This document shows, one piece after another, positions 36,701-47,943 of a DNA stretch of 64,000 bases. The notes under the pieces were generated by a model. It was not told the origin of the DNA. It saw only the letters and a list, made by a program, of their open reading frames with translations, and ran no database searches. A program made the position numbers and the translations under genes. Source of the DNA: Eunapius fragilis (lineage: Eukaryota > Porifera > Demospongiae > Spongillida > Spongillidae); contig OY811991.1 of the NCBI GenBank assembly GCA_963681505.1, positions 3,470,438 through 3,534,437 of the forward strand, read 5' to 3'. Position 1 is the stretch's first letter; every line of letters starts with the position of its first letter.

Positions 36701-38493
36701 ACATCAGAATTAAGAGTGGTAAAGTATTTCTCTGGCTGAATTGGGAACAGTATTAATAGAGGCATTGCAATTCTCTAAGTATGCCACATGTATTAACAGT
36801 ACCTGAAAGATTGCCAACACATAGGCCTTTTTGTGGGAATAACATAATACCTTGTTACCACAAGGGAAGTTGCTGTGCATCCCAAGTAATTCATCACCAG
36901 TCTGAAACCTAAAGTTCTGCAAGCCAGCCAAACACATGACAGAGGTTGTGGAACGCGTACATTCCCCCGTACTTCCTTCATGGCTTCCAAGTGCCAGCAA
37001 CGAATTGTCCCATCGCGAGAACAGGAGAGTAAGCACCCACCAGAGGGATGGACCTGAAGCCCTGTGCATATTGGAAATAAGTGTATGGCTACCCTAACTT
37101 GTTAGAACACATACCTGAAATAGGTTTTGAGTGGCCTGCATAGGTATGAACTTCTCGGTGAAGAAGGTAGCTCCACACCTGTATGCAAATAGTGAACGAT
37201 TGCTACGCCAAATGCACTGCTGCATACTTTGATGGACCCATCCCTAGCTCCTATAATCAAGTAACCCATTGGAGCACAGAACACAGCACTGCGTGAAACA
37301 GTGGGACAAAGGGACAGTTATTGTATGCAACTGATAACAATGGCTGATACCAAGTCAAGGAAGCCTTTTGTGCCTTTGGAAAGATGTCTACCTCCATGTG
37401 AGTCTGTGTAGATCATGTAGCAAATGGTAACAGTGAGACTGGAGTAGTGAGCAAACCTTAGTGTCAATGATGAAAACAGCATCTTGGCATGTGGTGACCA
37501 GCTTTTTTGTATCCCAATCAAGACTGAAGGCAATTACCCTCTATACAGCAATAATCGGGAGACGATCTGATCTCACAAAATGCTTACTTGGCGATCATTT
37601 ATGGAGCAGATGATTTCTGGTCCCACAGTTACAGGATTTTGCAGCTAAAAAAGTAATACTTGAAGGTGACTTGCAATTGTGACCACTGAAAACATACCGA
37701 ATGTTTGACATCCCATGCTTGAATGTATCCTAGTATGCAGTCACAGATATCGTACAACTGGTTCCAATAGGTTGGTACTTACCTAGTCCTCCCAAATAAA
37801 GAACTGATGTGTCATCATTGAACAATAAGCTATACCACCAATACAAGTAAGTGCCTCGCAAACCAAGTAACGTCATGATGCTTACCTGAGCACAGCAGCT
37901 GCAAACTGGATGACTTGAATGAGGTCAAAATGTTCAGTGAATACTCGCAGTGTTAGATCCATGCAGGATGCCACATACAGCTGCAAAGATGGCATTCATT
38001 CACAGTGGCCAATGATAAGGTATATTTGCTGCGTACATGGTGCTTTCTGATGTGAATGAATCTTGAGATGCCTTCACCAAGGTGGTACCTGTGCGCAATC
38101 ATTGTTTTAACGCCATGATGAGTTAGCATTGCCCTACTTGACTGCGTCATCACCATTCAGTGGATGGGCTACAGCAATGTGATGGTGGCCAAGGCTGTAC
38201 TGAAATGCTACTGAATCAACTGCAATAACAATAAGCGGGATCAGAGTCACTCACTATTACGTCATTTCTTTCTTTTTGCCAAGCAAATAAATCATACATC
38301 GCCCATGACATACGTGATTTTTCTTCTATGGCGCATCTCACTCGATAATGAAATTCGAATTTGCTTAGCAGCTAAGTGTTTCAAATAAATAAATCAATGT
38401 ATCAAACGTATGGTTTATCTTTTCGTTTACCTGAAACCCCCTGTACAGAGATATGATAGCTCCTGGTTGGGGTGGTATCGGAACTTCTTCCAT
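30797..38493 (-). CDS. Long WD40-repeat plus HEAT protein, WDR87/WDR97-like
   Basis: Start ATG at 38493 (MEEVPIPPQPGAIISLYRGF), donor at 38431. Then about 18 exons, several approximate: ~38171-38222, ~38089-38140, 37893-37980, ~37787-37830, ~37700-37735, ~37585-37646, 37458-37545, ~37115-37292, ~36870-37066, 36644-36738, 36520-36603, ~36163-36328, 35367-36107, 34981-35210, ~33870-34100, ~33165-33800, a set at 32590-33060 and 30797-32420. WD-type segments include LLFNDDTSVLYLGGL, GYLIIGARDGSIKV, GGCLLSCSRDGTIRCWHLE and GLFATCSLDGHVKLWSEG. A HEAT-like exon at about 32700-32815 reads VGILPLLVDSRDDIRHCAFE. The middle is acidic (Glu run near 33550); the C-terminal exon is long, low-complexity and has a seven-residue Cys repeat. 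The order WD40, linker, HEAT resembles WDR87/WDR97. A frame break is seen near 36965. Orthology is inference; WD40 and HEAT content is clear. Confidence 0.75.
31170..31285 (-). repeat. 21-bp coding repeat (ECGPSGQ unit) in the WD40 protein tail
   Basis: About five units of seven residues with a Cys in each, encoded by ~21-bp repeats on the minus strand, near the protein's C-terminus. Confidence 0.85.
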
Positions 38494-38808
38494 TGATACC
38501 GGTGGAAAAACAAAAGGCTGACTCCAATTTCCATGGGTCCAACGCGACTCGCATACGTATTCATGGTAACTGAGGAGCGCGTTTATAAAGTACGTTGTAA
38601 TCTCTCAACAGTGCTTCTTTGTCTTTGTCTAGTAAATTATGCGTATTACTGTAGCAGGGCAATTAACAAGCCCTCTAGCTAGGAGGATGCATAATACACA
38701 CCATGCATGAATGTTTACCGCCGCAGTCATTACCATAGAAACGAAGGTCGCCCGTAATTACTATAGCAACGGCTTAGAAGCCCACGGCTAAAGGGCCGAG
38801 CTCGAGCA
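38494..38808. promoter_or_regulatory. Divergent promoter of the WD40 gene and MORN3 with RFX X-box-like sites
   Basis: 315 bp between opposing start codons. Three X-box-like sequences: attaccatagaaac (38729-38742) and attactatagcaac (38757-38770), both close to MORN3, and gtattcatggtaac (38557-38570), 64 bp from the WD40 start. The second and third have a perfect 3' half-site (rgyaac); the other half-sites are imperfect. RFX factors drive ciliary genes through X-boxes in animals, and MORN3 and WDR97-type proteins are axoneme/sperm-flagellum associated. Confidence 0.6.
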
Positions 38809-39731
38809 ATGCCGCTGTTAAAAGGCAGAAGTAAGTCACAACCCAACTGGAGAAAATGGGATCAGTTAGCTCAAAAGGAAGGGATGCACCAAACAGTACA
38901 CGCTGTGAACGGAAACACCTACACGGGCGAATGGAAGGATAACAAGATGCACGGTGAGCATTTTTACTAACTGCATTTCCATTAATATCGTGTAAAATTT
39001 ACATGTGAAGGCAAAGGCCAATACCTATGGAAGAAAACTGGAGCCTTGTACGATGGAGATTGGAAGGAGGACGAAAGAAGTGGATTTGGCACTTACAGCG
39101 TCGTACGACACGGATCGCTTGTGAAAGAATATGCGGGAGGTTGGAAAAACGACATGAGGCATGTAAGCATGTATGGTACGACTGCCAGAGGCGAGTAACC
39201 ACCTCCCATATCCCCACAGGGGTATGGCACACGGTTCTACGGACATGATGAGTATTATGAGGGAGAATGGTACGCTGACTTGAGAAGTGGATGGGGTCGA
39301 ATGTACTACCAAGACGGATCTGTGTACGAAGGGGAATGGCTGGAAAACAAAAGGCATGGAAGAGGGTTGCTCAGGCTAGGTCAGTACTCAATATCACAAT
39401 TTTTTTATTTTTAATATGTGTTCAATATATAGCGTGCGGGAACCGTTATGAAGGCCTGTGGAAGTCCGATATGAAGAACGGATCTGGCAGATTTATGTAC
39501 TTGAACAAGGGGCAAGTATACACGGGAGAATGGGTTGATGATGTACCTGTGTGTGGAATGCTGGAGGACGTAGGCAGGAACGGAGCCCCGGATCCTCCCG
39601 TTTATCCCATCCCTAAGGTATGATATAATTGCAACGCGTATACTAGTTGTCATCAATATATCCAGTGCACTTTAGAAAACCCTACGTCAGTATTGGAAGA
39701 GACAAAAGATATAATATCAATTTATAAATGA
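38809..39731 (+). CDS. MORN3: MORN repeat-containing protein 3
   Basis: Five exons: 38809-38953, 39011-39162, 39220-39379, 39433-39617 and 39666-39731, all GT-AG with phases that join, giving 235 aa (vertebrate MORN3 is about 240). MORN motifs in order: GNTYTGEWKDNKMHGKGQ, GALYDGDWKEDERSGFGT, EYYEGEWYADLRSGWGRMYY, GSVYEGEWLENKRHGRG and NRYEGLWKSDMKNGSGRF. The C-terminal PDPPVYPIPK also matches the family. Introns are only about 50 bp. In mammals MORN3 is testis-enriched and axoneme-linked. It faces the WD40 gene head to head and meets AIP tail to tail with 54 bp between stop codons. Confidence 0.96.
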
Positions 39732-39785
39732 CATTACACATGTACATACATATGTGTCAAATGTTTGTTTTATTGGAGTAAAAAT
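39732..39785. terminator. 54-bp tail-to-tail gap with the AIP poly(A) signal
   Basis: AATAAA on the minus strand at 39768-39773, 12 bases past the AIP stop. No plus-strand AATAAA precedes the AIP coding end, so MORN3 mRNA probably ends within AIP antisense sequence; the two 3' ends likely overlap. Confidence 0.6.
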
Positions 39786-42556
39786 TCAAAACAACTTGCC
39801 CTTGTATGTGTTACGTTCCTCAGCATCCTTCTCATGCACTCTCTGCATCAATGTAGCTAGCTCCTTGTCTACGGCCTTTGATAATGAAGGATCCAGCATG
39901 GATGATTTAGAAAAGTCCAATTTTGCCTCTTCAATGTTCCAGCACCCAGCATGTGCTTTGCCTCGCCTAAAAAGAGCTTTTACATTATTACCATCAAATT
40001 CCAGGACAGTTGTAGTGTGCCTGATGACTTCTGCATAATCCTTCATTAGCAACTTACACTGTGCGTAGTTCAGTAGCAATGGGACCTTCTTCTCCTCAAT
40101 TCTATTCCATTCATCTGAATGAGCTTTCTCCTTGATGCTCAACTCTTCAAGGTAACTAAGAGCAAGGAAGTACTTCTGAGCTGCTTCTTCACACTTGCCA
40201 AGTTCGTAAAGAGCATTCCCTTCACCTCGTAATGCTGCCACTGCCTCGGTCTTTTCCACCACAGTCATAGCCCAGGAGTCCTTCATGTACTCCCCAGGCT
40301 GCCTGACACTAACCAGTTCAAATTCAAAAACAATTGGAGAGCCATTCTGAATAACACTATCCAGATCACAATGACCAGAGCCTCCTACTGCATGGTGGAA
40401 TCCACAGCGATGTTGTTGGTGATGATGATCCCGATCCATCCCAGTGTGCTTCTTAGCCAGTTCCCTCAAAGCCTTGGAGACTGCTACATATTCCACAGCA
40501 ACCTACTCAAAAGTTAGGGAAATAACTTGTACACATACAAATAAGTCAAATGCTTTTAACACCAATTTTACGTAGGAACTGAGGAAATTTTATGCTAACA
40601 CCAGTTTTACACTTTTAACATCAGTTTTGGATATATCAATTTTCACTGTGTTTTCACAGCAAAGCATACACCAAACTCATCTCGCAAGCACCATTTCTAT
40701 GCTTTGTACATGCAAATACATTTACATAAACTGCATTACTAGGTTCCAAGACAAAAGAAGCCTACATTAACTAGCTCAAACAAATCCTTTATACATAGAC
40801 ATGGATTTATAACATCAGGACAAATTTAGCTTATATTTTCCACGAAATGAATGAAGGAATTATCAAAAATTTATCATAAAACAATCTATGAATATCAACA
40901 ACTATGTTTGGTAAATATGAGCGGGACTGAGGAGCTGCATCTGGTGCTGTACACGCAGCACCTCAGTGAGTCCACAGATTGTAAAGCTGCAGTAGAGGAG
41001 TGCATGCTCTAGATATCATGGTTGTATGGGTTACCCTTAGTTAAAGCTCCCTTAGAAGGTTTGAGGCAGATTCTGACTAAGCCAAGGTTCCGAAGGAACA
41101 AGTTACAGCTGAGTGGTGGGACAAACCCATCCCTGACAGAGGTCAGGGTGTTGGCCATGTGTTTGGTGGAGTTTGCTGGGTAGAACATCAGCCTTAATGC
41201 TGGCGATTAGGGTGGTGTCCAGTAAGATGGACAAATATTGGGAGGGCTCATCTTTAGACACAGCTCACATAGGAAAGTTGACCTGCCCTGTTAGCATGAT
41301 GGAGTATTTTCATATGTGAGGGCTATACCACACTCCAAAGAAACACATTTTCCGTAGAATATCAGTAAGCAAAGACGGGGAGTGGCTAATATGATCCTGA
41401 AGCATTTTCTTTGGGTGGGTGGGGCCACAACAGCTGCAAATGCTGGGGTACCTGAGTGTGGCAGTGTACACAATGAGCTGTAACCAATTCCAGGTGGTGA
41501 CGGGGGGAAGGGGAAGGTGTCATGTGCTATAGAGCAGCATGCAGAGGGAGCTATGATTAACTATTTATACATCAACTTAGCAGCTAGAATTATCCTATTG
41601 ATTAAAGTCCATCATTCAACTAAGCTGAATATGGATGGAACCTAAAACAGGCCATTTCAACGCAATATTTATTGCAGTGCAATAAATAGAGTGGTACATT
41701 CAGGTAATTTTGCCAGGCCACCTGCACATTTAATAGCATATAACAACTGATTTGAAGCTTTCTGGACGAGGTTAATAAACTCTAGTTCTATGCATGTAAC
41801 TTTGCAATATACAGTGGGGTGGCTATCCTGCAAAAACAAATCATGACCAAGATGATTTTGGCAGCCAATATCTTGGATACTAATAAAACTGGAACTGTAA
41901 ATGAGATAAATACAAAATCAAGAAGCCTGTTTTATCTATGGGTGTATTAATTTCATCATGAGGTATGTCTAAGAACTAAAACTCCACTTCTCTCAGAGGA
42001 TGTGGGTTTGGAGATGACATTGATACCATTGATTTAAAACTAGAATGGACAAGCTGATAATGTATAATTACACAGGTGCTTTGGTTTCAGTTTTATTACG
42101 ATCTAAGATTATGGCCAGCAAAATCTTGCCATCTTAGCCAAGATGGCTGAAGTTGTTGAACATGTATTACCTACTATACATTCTGATAAGCATTATGCCA
42201 TTGCGTATGGGATGTGTGGATATGTAATATTACCTTGTACGGGCATTTAAACTTCACAATTTCACCTGGGCTCATAGTTTTAACAACGTCTTCCCAGACA
42301 CTTAGCCTAAATTCGCGGCCAATTAACAATTCAAAAGGTCCAGATCCAAGAGTACGAGTATCGTCAATAACTTTGTCAGTCGTCGTTGAGCCATCCTGTG
42401 CCAACGTGAACGCTCGGAAGTGAAAAATTACCTGCAGAGGATAGTGTAGATAAACCAAATCAAGTTTGATTCATGTTCCCATGCCTTCGTATTCTTTTGA
42501 TACAAAGGAAGGGTTCCATCTCCGGCACGCAAAACTTCCTTCTGTTCAAGTTCCAT
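39786..42556 (-). CDS. AIP: Aryl hydrocarbon receptor-interacting protein (FKBP-like/TPR co-chaperone)
   Basis: Three exons: 42556-42485, 42431-42234 and 40502-39786, total 328 aa (human 330). Exons 1-2 form the FKBP-like domain (FELLIGREFRLSVWEDVV, then MSPGEIVKFKCPYK). Exon 3 carries the rest of that domain, the linker and three TPRs (LRGEGNALYELGKCEEAA, PLLLNYAQCKLLMKDYAEV, NVKALFRRGKAHAGCWNIEE). In animals AIP binds HSP90 and client receptors in the cytosol through its TPRs. The first intron has GC rather than GT at its donor (42484-42483), fixed by reading phase and family alignment. Intron 2 (1.7 kb) contains a tyrosine recombinase fossil. A His-rich insert (HHHQQH) is local. Confidence 0.96.
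40915..41480 (+). pseudogene. Tyrosine recombinase fossil (DIRS/Crypton-like) in an AIP intron
   Basis: Broken plus-strand frames read LRQILTKPRFRRNK, then NPSLTEVRVLAMCLVEFAG, and near the end WVGGATTAANAGVPECG. These match the start of the catalytic domain and the HxxRxGGAT box of tyrosine recombinases carried by invertebrate mobile elements. In the last box the expected Arg is Trp (HFLWVGGAT), so it would be catalytically dead even without its stops. No terminal repeats seen. Confidence 0.7.
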
Positions 42557-42721
42557 GCACCAAGCATTCTAGTTAAGGCACCCCAGCCCGCAATAATATA
42601 TTAGTTACAGCTGTCCATAAATGACGTCACGCTGCCATCGCGCTCTAATTAGCGGCATCTTCTGGTCACGTGATTATAAGTATTTTTTAAAGTGCATAGG
42701 TTTCCCGCTCATTTTGCAATT
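42557..42721. promoter_or_regulatory. Divergent AIP/geminin-like promoter with E2F-like site and E-box
   Basis: 165 bp between opposing start codons. Contains cacgtg at 42667-42672 and tttcccgc at 42701-42708, a canonical E2F/DP-type core. E2F control is known for geminin in other animals. The E2F core lies only 13 bp before the geminin-like ATG, so transcription would start very close to it. Confidence 0.6.
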
Positions 42722-43681
42722 ATGGACATAGAGAACGTTCAGAATCGAGCGACTCTACGAGGTGTTAAGAAAACCAGTGCAAAAAAGGCTACCTTAAAGG
42801 TATGGGATGTTTTTGTCTTGAATATTTGCCCCTGATGTCGGTCAAACCGAAGGACCGTCTTCCTCTACGAACACTGAGTCCCAATATTCAAACCCTTTTA
42901 ACGGATGCCATTAAAGGACGAAAGGTACTCCGAGAAAAAAGGAATGTTGTGGTAAGTCTAGCGCACTACTTCACTACCAGTATCATTCTCAAACCGCTCC
43001 CCTCACCTCGATAAAAAGATCGACTCGGCTACCGGTAATTCGGAAGCTTCAAAAACAGCAGAAGTTGTAAGACAATATATGGGGTCGTGGCAGCGAAAAG
43101 GGACCTAGCGCATATTATATTCTAGGAAGGAACTTCAAAGTTGACACGTGCAATTGTATTTACAAATTCAGGCCACTGTATTAAAACTCCGTGATGGACA
43201 GGCTAATTTCCAGTGCGTAAAAAATAAGTTCAGAGGACATAGCCGAACCCATAGCCGTCTCTTAGAAAGGGAAACAATATGCGCTAGGTTCCTTTTCGCT
43301 GCCACGATTCAATATTCTGGCAATACCTCGGTAGTGATTTATTGTATTATCTCAGTCCACAGATACGTACGATTACCGCGTGTGCACTGAGTGTGAGTTT
43401 AATTACCTTTGTAAATTGTTAAGTGATGATATTCGGGTTTTTTTCTCTCGATGCAGTGGAACCACCAAAGGAATATTGGAAGGATCTTGCAGAAAAGAGA
43501 GCAGTTGCTCTTAAAAACAGTCTGAATGAAAATTATGAGGTGAAGCTGTGGTATCAACCAGTGCTATTATTAATTAGTTTTTCCCTTGCAGTTGTATACA
43601 GAAAACTGCGCACTAAAAGCAAAATTACTTGAACTAGAAAGCGAAAGAACATACTTTCAGCTGCTTCATTCTCTGCAATAG
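42722..43681 (+). CDS. GMNN: Geminin-family coiled-coil protein, short form
   Basis: Five exons: 42722-42799, 42853-42951, 43019-43034, 43457-43539 and 43592-43681, giving 121 aa. The hallmark geminin start of coiled coil is present: PPKEYWKDLAEKRAVALKNS, followed by LNENYELYTENCALKAKLLE with leucine heptads. Exon 2 has a basic/RTL region (LPLRTLSPNIQTLL) like the geminin N-terminus. In animals geminin binds and inhibits CDT1; relatives (MCIDAS, GMNC) act in multiciliation. It is much shorter than vertebrate geminin (about 209 aa), with no acidic C-terminus. The 16-nt third exon is inferred from phase. It is divergent from AIP. Confidence 0.85.
43085..43307. mobile_element. 223-bp inverted-repeat MITE in a geminin-like intron
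   Basis: The ends read tcgtggcagcgaaaaggg and, on the complement, tcgtggcagcgaaaagga; they extend to about 32 bases through acctagcgcata. No open frame of substance. It lies between the 16-nt exon and exon 4. Confidence 0.9.
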
Positions 43682-43811
43682 TAATATGTAGACCCTTTGT
43701 GTTATGGTTATGTTTTTTTTTTTTGTTCTTGTACTTATCTAAACAAACACTTTTATCCCATATAAAGTTGTACTTGATTCAACTGCAGTATTACTTATAT
43801 TTCCAACATTG

Positions 43812-43817
43812 AATAAA
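43812..43817 (+). terminator. Poly(A) signal of the geminin-like gene
   Basis: AATAAA about 130 bases after the stop codon. Confidence 0.7.
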
Positions 43818-43889
43818 CATTGCTTCTGAATACCATGAATCATAGATATTATAATATCCATGCATGAATCAAACAGCATTTTTGTGTGG

Positions 43890-44825
43890 TATAATGGCAG
43901 TCATTAAAAAAACGCGACCCGCGTATTCCTCGCGTACCAAGAAACGGATAGTTTAGCTCTTTGTTGCTATCGAACCAGAAGGCAAAGACGGTCATGTTAA
44001 TGTTTTGTTCCAGTCTTCAAATTGTTTCCTTTAAGAGAACAAAAAAGCTCGTGTTAGTTCTCGTTCCCATCTTCTCGGCCAAGTATAACTCGGGATAGGA
44101 GTGGATTTAAAGAGCACAAGTTATACCAATCGCTTTGGAATCTCCTGGAAGGTCATCTTCAGGTATCATATATATGATAAAGCATAAAACTGATTACATA
44201 ATCCCTTACTTATATAGAGTGCTATGTTTAACCGTTCCCATGGCGACATTCACGTATATTTAGAATTGTGCAGCACAGGTGAGATTTCATTGATTGCAGT
44301 TTTGTTAACCACTTTTGGCTAGCGATGTTGTTTTTTTCAAAATGCCTTCACGTCAACAAATGAGGAGAGCTAAACAACGAGAGGAATACCTCCAAAGTCG
44401 ATACGACGAGTTAGAGTTCTCCCGCGTTCCGTACGGTGATCCCAAACAAAAACGGGCGTCTGCTCGTGACACTGACGGTAATTAAAGTGGGGGGAGGGGG
44501 AGGGGGGCACTTCCAGCGACACTAAAATAAAAAATGATAAAGGAAACAAGTAAAGAAAAACATTCTCTAACGAGAAAGTTGGTGGGATATAAGAATTGGA
44601 GGCAATAGTGGTGTAAAAAGGAGGGGAACAAGGTTTTGGGAAAAGGAAAATGACAAAAATTCTATATTTAGCACATGTAAATGCAACAGAACCAAAAGAA
44701 TTGCTAAATATAGGATTTTTGTCTCATTTTCCTTTTCTCAATACCTTGTTCCCCTCCTTTTTACACCACTATTGCCTCCAATTCCTATATCCCACCAACT
44801 TTCTCGTTAGAGAATGTACTTTTCA
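43890..44825 (+). mobile_element. Hairpin-ended element, copy 2, with the longest peptide start
   Basis: Has a short open frame at 44342-44485 (MPSRQQMRRAKQREEYLQ, then SRYDELEFSRVPYGD), related to the basic peptide in copies 1 and 3. It ends in a hairpin at 44555-44822 with arms of about 120 bases (acattctctaacgagaaagt and its complement). The upstream part shares short blocks with copy 3 (around 44060-44100). It fills the gap between two convergent genes. Confidence 0.7.
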
Positions 44826-45375
44826 ACTGTTAGGAACGATGATACAATTGGACTTCCATTATTTATAAACCTGTATAGCGTTTGAATCGTTATCATAAAG
44901 TTAATTTTTAAAAACAAGAGTGGAAATTATGAGATCCAGGTACTGAGTTCTTTTTGCCGGCAATTTTTCTATTCCAGTGGCAAATTTAAGTATTGCAATT
45001 TAGAAACCATCAGCAATACTAATAACAATGCCACCCGTTCTTTTCATAACCAAATTTAGCGGCTGTGTTCTCAAAGGGTGATTGGTTTCCAGCGAGCGAG
45101 TATTCATCTTTTCAGCTATTATGTCACCGTATCTAATTGCTAGGTTGCTCATTGGTTGCGTGTTAATTGCCAGGGCCCTCGGGGATTCTATCCCTAGGTT
45201 TCAGTGTCTAACCAATTAATGTGTTAAGTTGATCCTCCCATTGGTACAGATGTTATATAATAATACGTGCAGTAGTGAAGTGCTGCCTTTAGCTATCACA
45301 ACTGATACAAGTTATATGGTGGCTAGAATGAATTGCTGAAATAAAAGAAATTACAACTGATCAGGACATGCCATC
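44826..45375. other. Intergenic sequence after GOSR1, nothing recognised
   Basis: AT-rich. No conserved frame; probably the 3' flank of GOSR1. Confidence 0.6.
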
Positions 45376-47894
45376 CTATCTCAATATGAACAAAAAGAAA
45401 ATGATGATACAGATAGCTATAACTCCACCCAATATTAATGAGTCTCTACGTCTTCGTAAATTGATCTTCTGAACAAGACTATTAATGAGAGGAAAGCGAT
45501 CTATAACTTGTTAAGAATTGCTGTGCTAAGGTGAGCTTTGTAATCAAAAATCACAACCAAGGATACGTGTAACTCCAGCAACTCGTGTTGTTATTCCTGA
45601 TAGCATGCTTCTTTGATATGACAAATTCTCCTTGGTGGCTATAGCAATGCTAAATTTGAAAAATAAACAGATCACGCAGTGTATCAATAGACAGCTAAAT
45701 ACCTGATTGCTTCATCAGCCACCTTCTCAGTGCTACAAGACAATGCAAAAATTAATAGTGATCTCAGGATTGTAGCTAAAGGATAACCGTACACGTACAC
45801 CCCATAGCTACAGTGACATGATGGCTATTTCATTGCTGGGTGGAGGGTGGTAGCCCAGAATATTTGATGTCGGAAGGTGGTATCCCAGAATATTTGATGT
45901 CCTCCTAGTGTTTAGCACTTCTTCAATGCACATAATTGTGGATATATGTGGCAAAGTATAATTAATCAAATTATCAGCAAGACAGCTAGGGACAATTCGG
46001 CAGAGCTGCAAGCAGCTAAATCTTTCATCATTGCCATACCCTCTAGTCTACCCTGCATCATCGCCAATCTACTACAATTTAGCTGCGATAATTTGTATGA
46101 TGTCAATTCTTTGCACCCAAGGTATCTTAATGTTTTATTGGCACCCCTTAGAATTACTGAGCACCATCATTTTGACCTGCAGGGAGAGGATCCCTAGTCT
46201 ACATGGTTAAAGGATCACTTATAAACACCTGCCTTCTGCCTCCATTAAAAAAAAAAGGCTTGTGTTCAAAACATTGAACGTTTCTGAAAACTTTAAAAAA
46301 CATTTCAGGAAATAAAATGGTACCTCTACATGAATATGATTTTGAAAAAAAGGCATGCAAAAACAATATGATGTTTAACATGAGCCTTTTAATTGGTGGG
46401 TGGTGGGAAGGGCTGACAAGTAATACTTTATGGTATATGCATGTATAACTCGTACCCATGCATACCCGCATACCCACGAATGTGTTCATGCTCCTTTAGA
46501 TACAGCTCTGTTCGTCGTGTAAGCGCAGACCCTGTCTGGCTGCTGCAAGATGCAATGAAATATATAATACCCATACAATCAATAACTTGCCTATCCTTTC
46601 TTGCAGATCCAAGCAACTCTTCCCTTTGTCGTTGTGCAAGAACATTAGCCTGCAACGCAAGCGATAATGCAATACATACAAACATGCATACATACATACA
46701 AAAATACAAAAATATTTACGTACAAACGTGCATACATGCATACATACCATACATGCATACATACATAAAAACATACATACATACATACATACATACATAC
46801 ATACATACATACATGCATACATACATAAATACATACATACACACAAACAGAAACACACACACACACACGCACACACACACACACATACATATACATACAT
46901 AAAATGCCAAATGATACCTTAGTTCGGTTGAATTCTTGTGCATAATCTTGCAAAATGTCATTGTGCCTTTGCAGGGTATGTGAAACAGTGGAAGAACCAC
47001 CAGAAGCTGTGCCAATTCCTGCAACACATTCATTAAGAGCCTCATTAATATTCTGCAGCTGGAGGCAAAAGGAATGATCCCAACAATGTGACAAAATGCT
47101 TGAATAGATCACCTTTCCTAGCAGTCCTTCGATTTCAAGTGACATAGTATCAAACACATGTGCTGGGTTTCCTACATTTGTCACACTGCAAATAAATGTG
47201 ATGAGCAATTTACGTATAATATGTGACTGTTTTAATGTCCTGTGGTCCAGGGTTTACCACAACAATTACGGGGTTAACCCCCAAATAGTTAAAATTTGAA
47301 TTACAATTACCAATTACACATTATATGGTTAACCCCAAATAGTTAAATTTTGAATTACCTATTACACAATTTATCTACTTCAAAGTACTGCATTATACAA
47401 CACAATTAGTGTGTTTCTAGCATCCTGCAATGATAATTGTTGCTTACTCTAACAATTGACTTTCCCCCCACAATGTGAAAATGATGACATTTAAAACTAC
47501 AGGGTTAACTCCTAATTTCCCATTCAGACCACAAGACATTAAAATATAGTAGGGAGCTCACATCATGGACAACAACAATTTCACAGGTGCCCTGGCTTAG
47601 CATTAGTAAACTTCATAAAAATTACCCATTTTCTCTTGATTGATTTGAACCAAGCTTGCTGAATGATACTAGTTTCATCTCAACTTCATTTTCTAGACGT
47701 CGAGACTCCTTTCGCAATTCTGTAAACAGCAAATATTATTAGTGTCACTGGTATTCAGGGATCCATCATGCATTATATACACATCGAACTCGTTCGAACT
47801 GATAACTAAAATGTACTATATAAAGCGGCGATGTCTGACCCACAACCTTTGTTTGCCAAACATCAGGTGCCGAAGCCATTACAGCCTTGATATG

Positions 47895-47943
<49 letters not shown>

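Noticed and set aside
46428-47045. Frames of Cys/Val/Tyr or His/Thr/Tyr repeats
   Set aside because: Translations of the (ACAT)n and (CA)n microsatellites in a GOSR1 intron.
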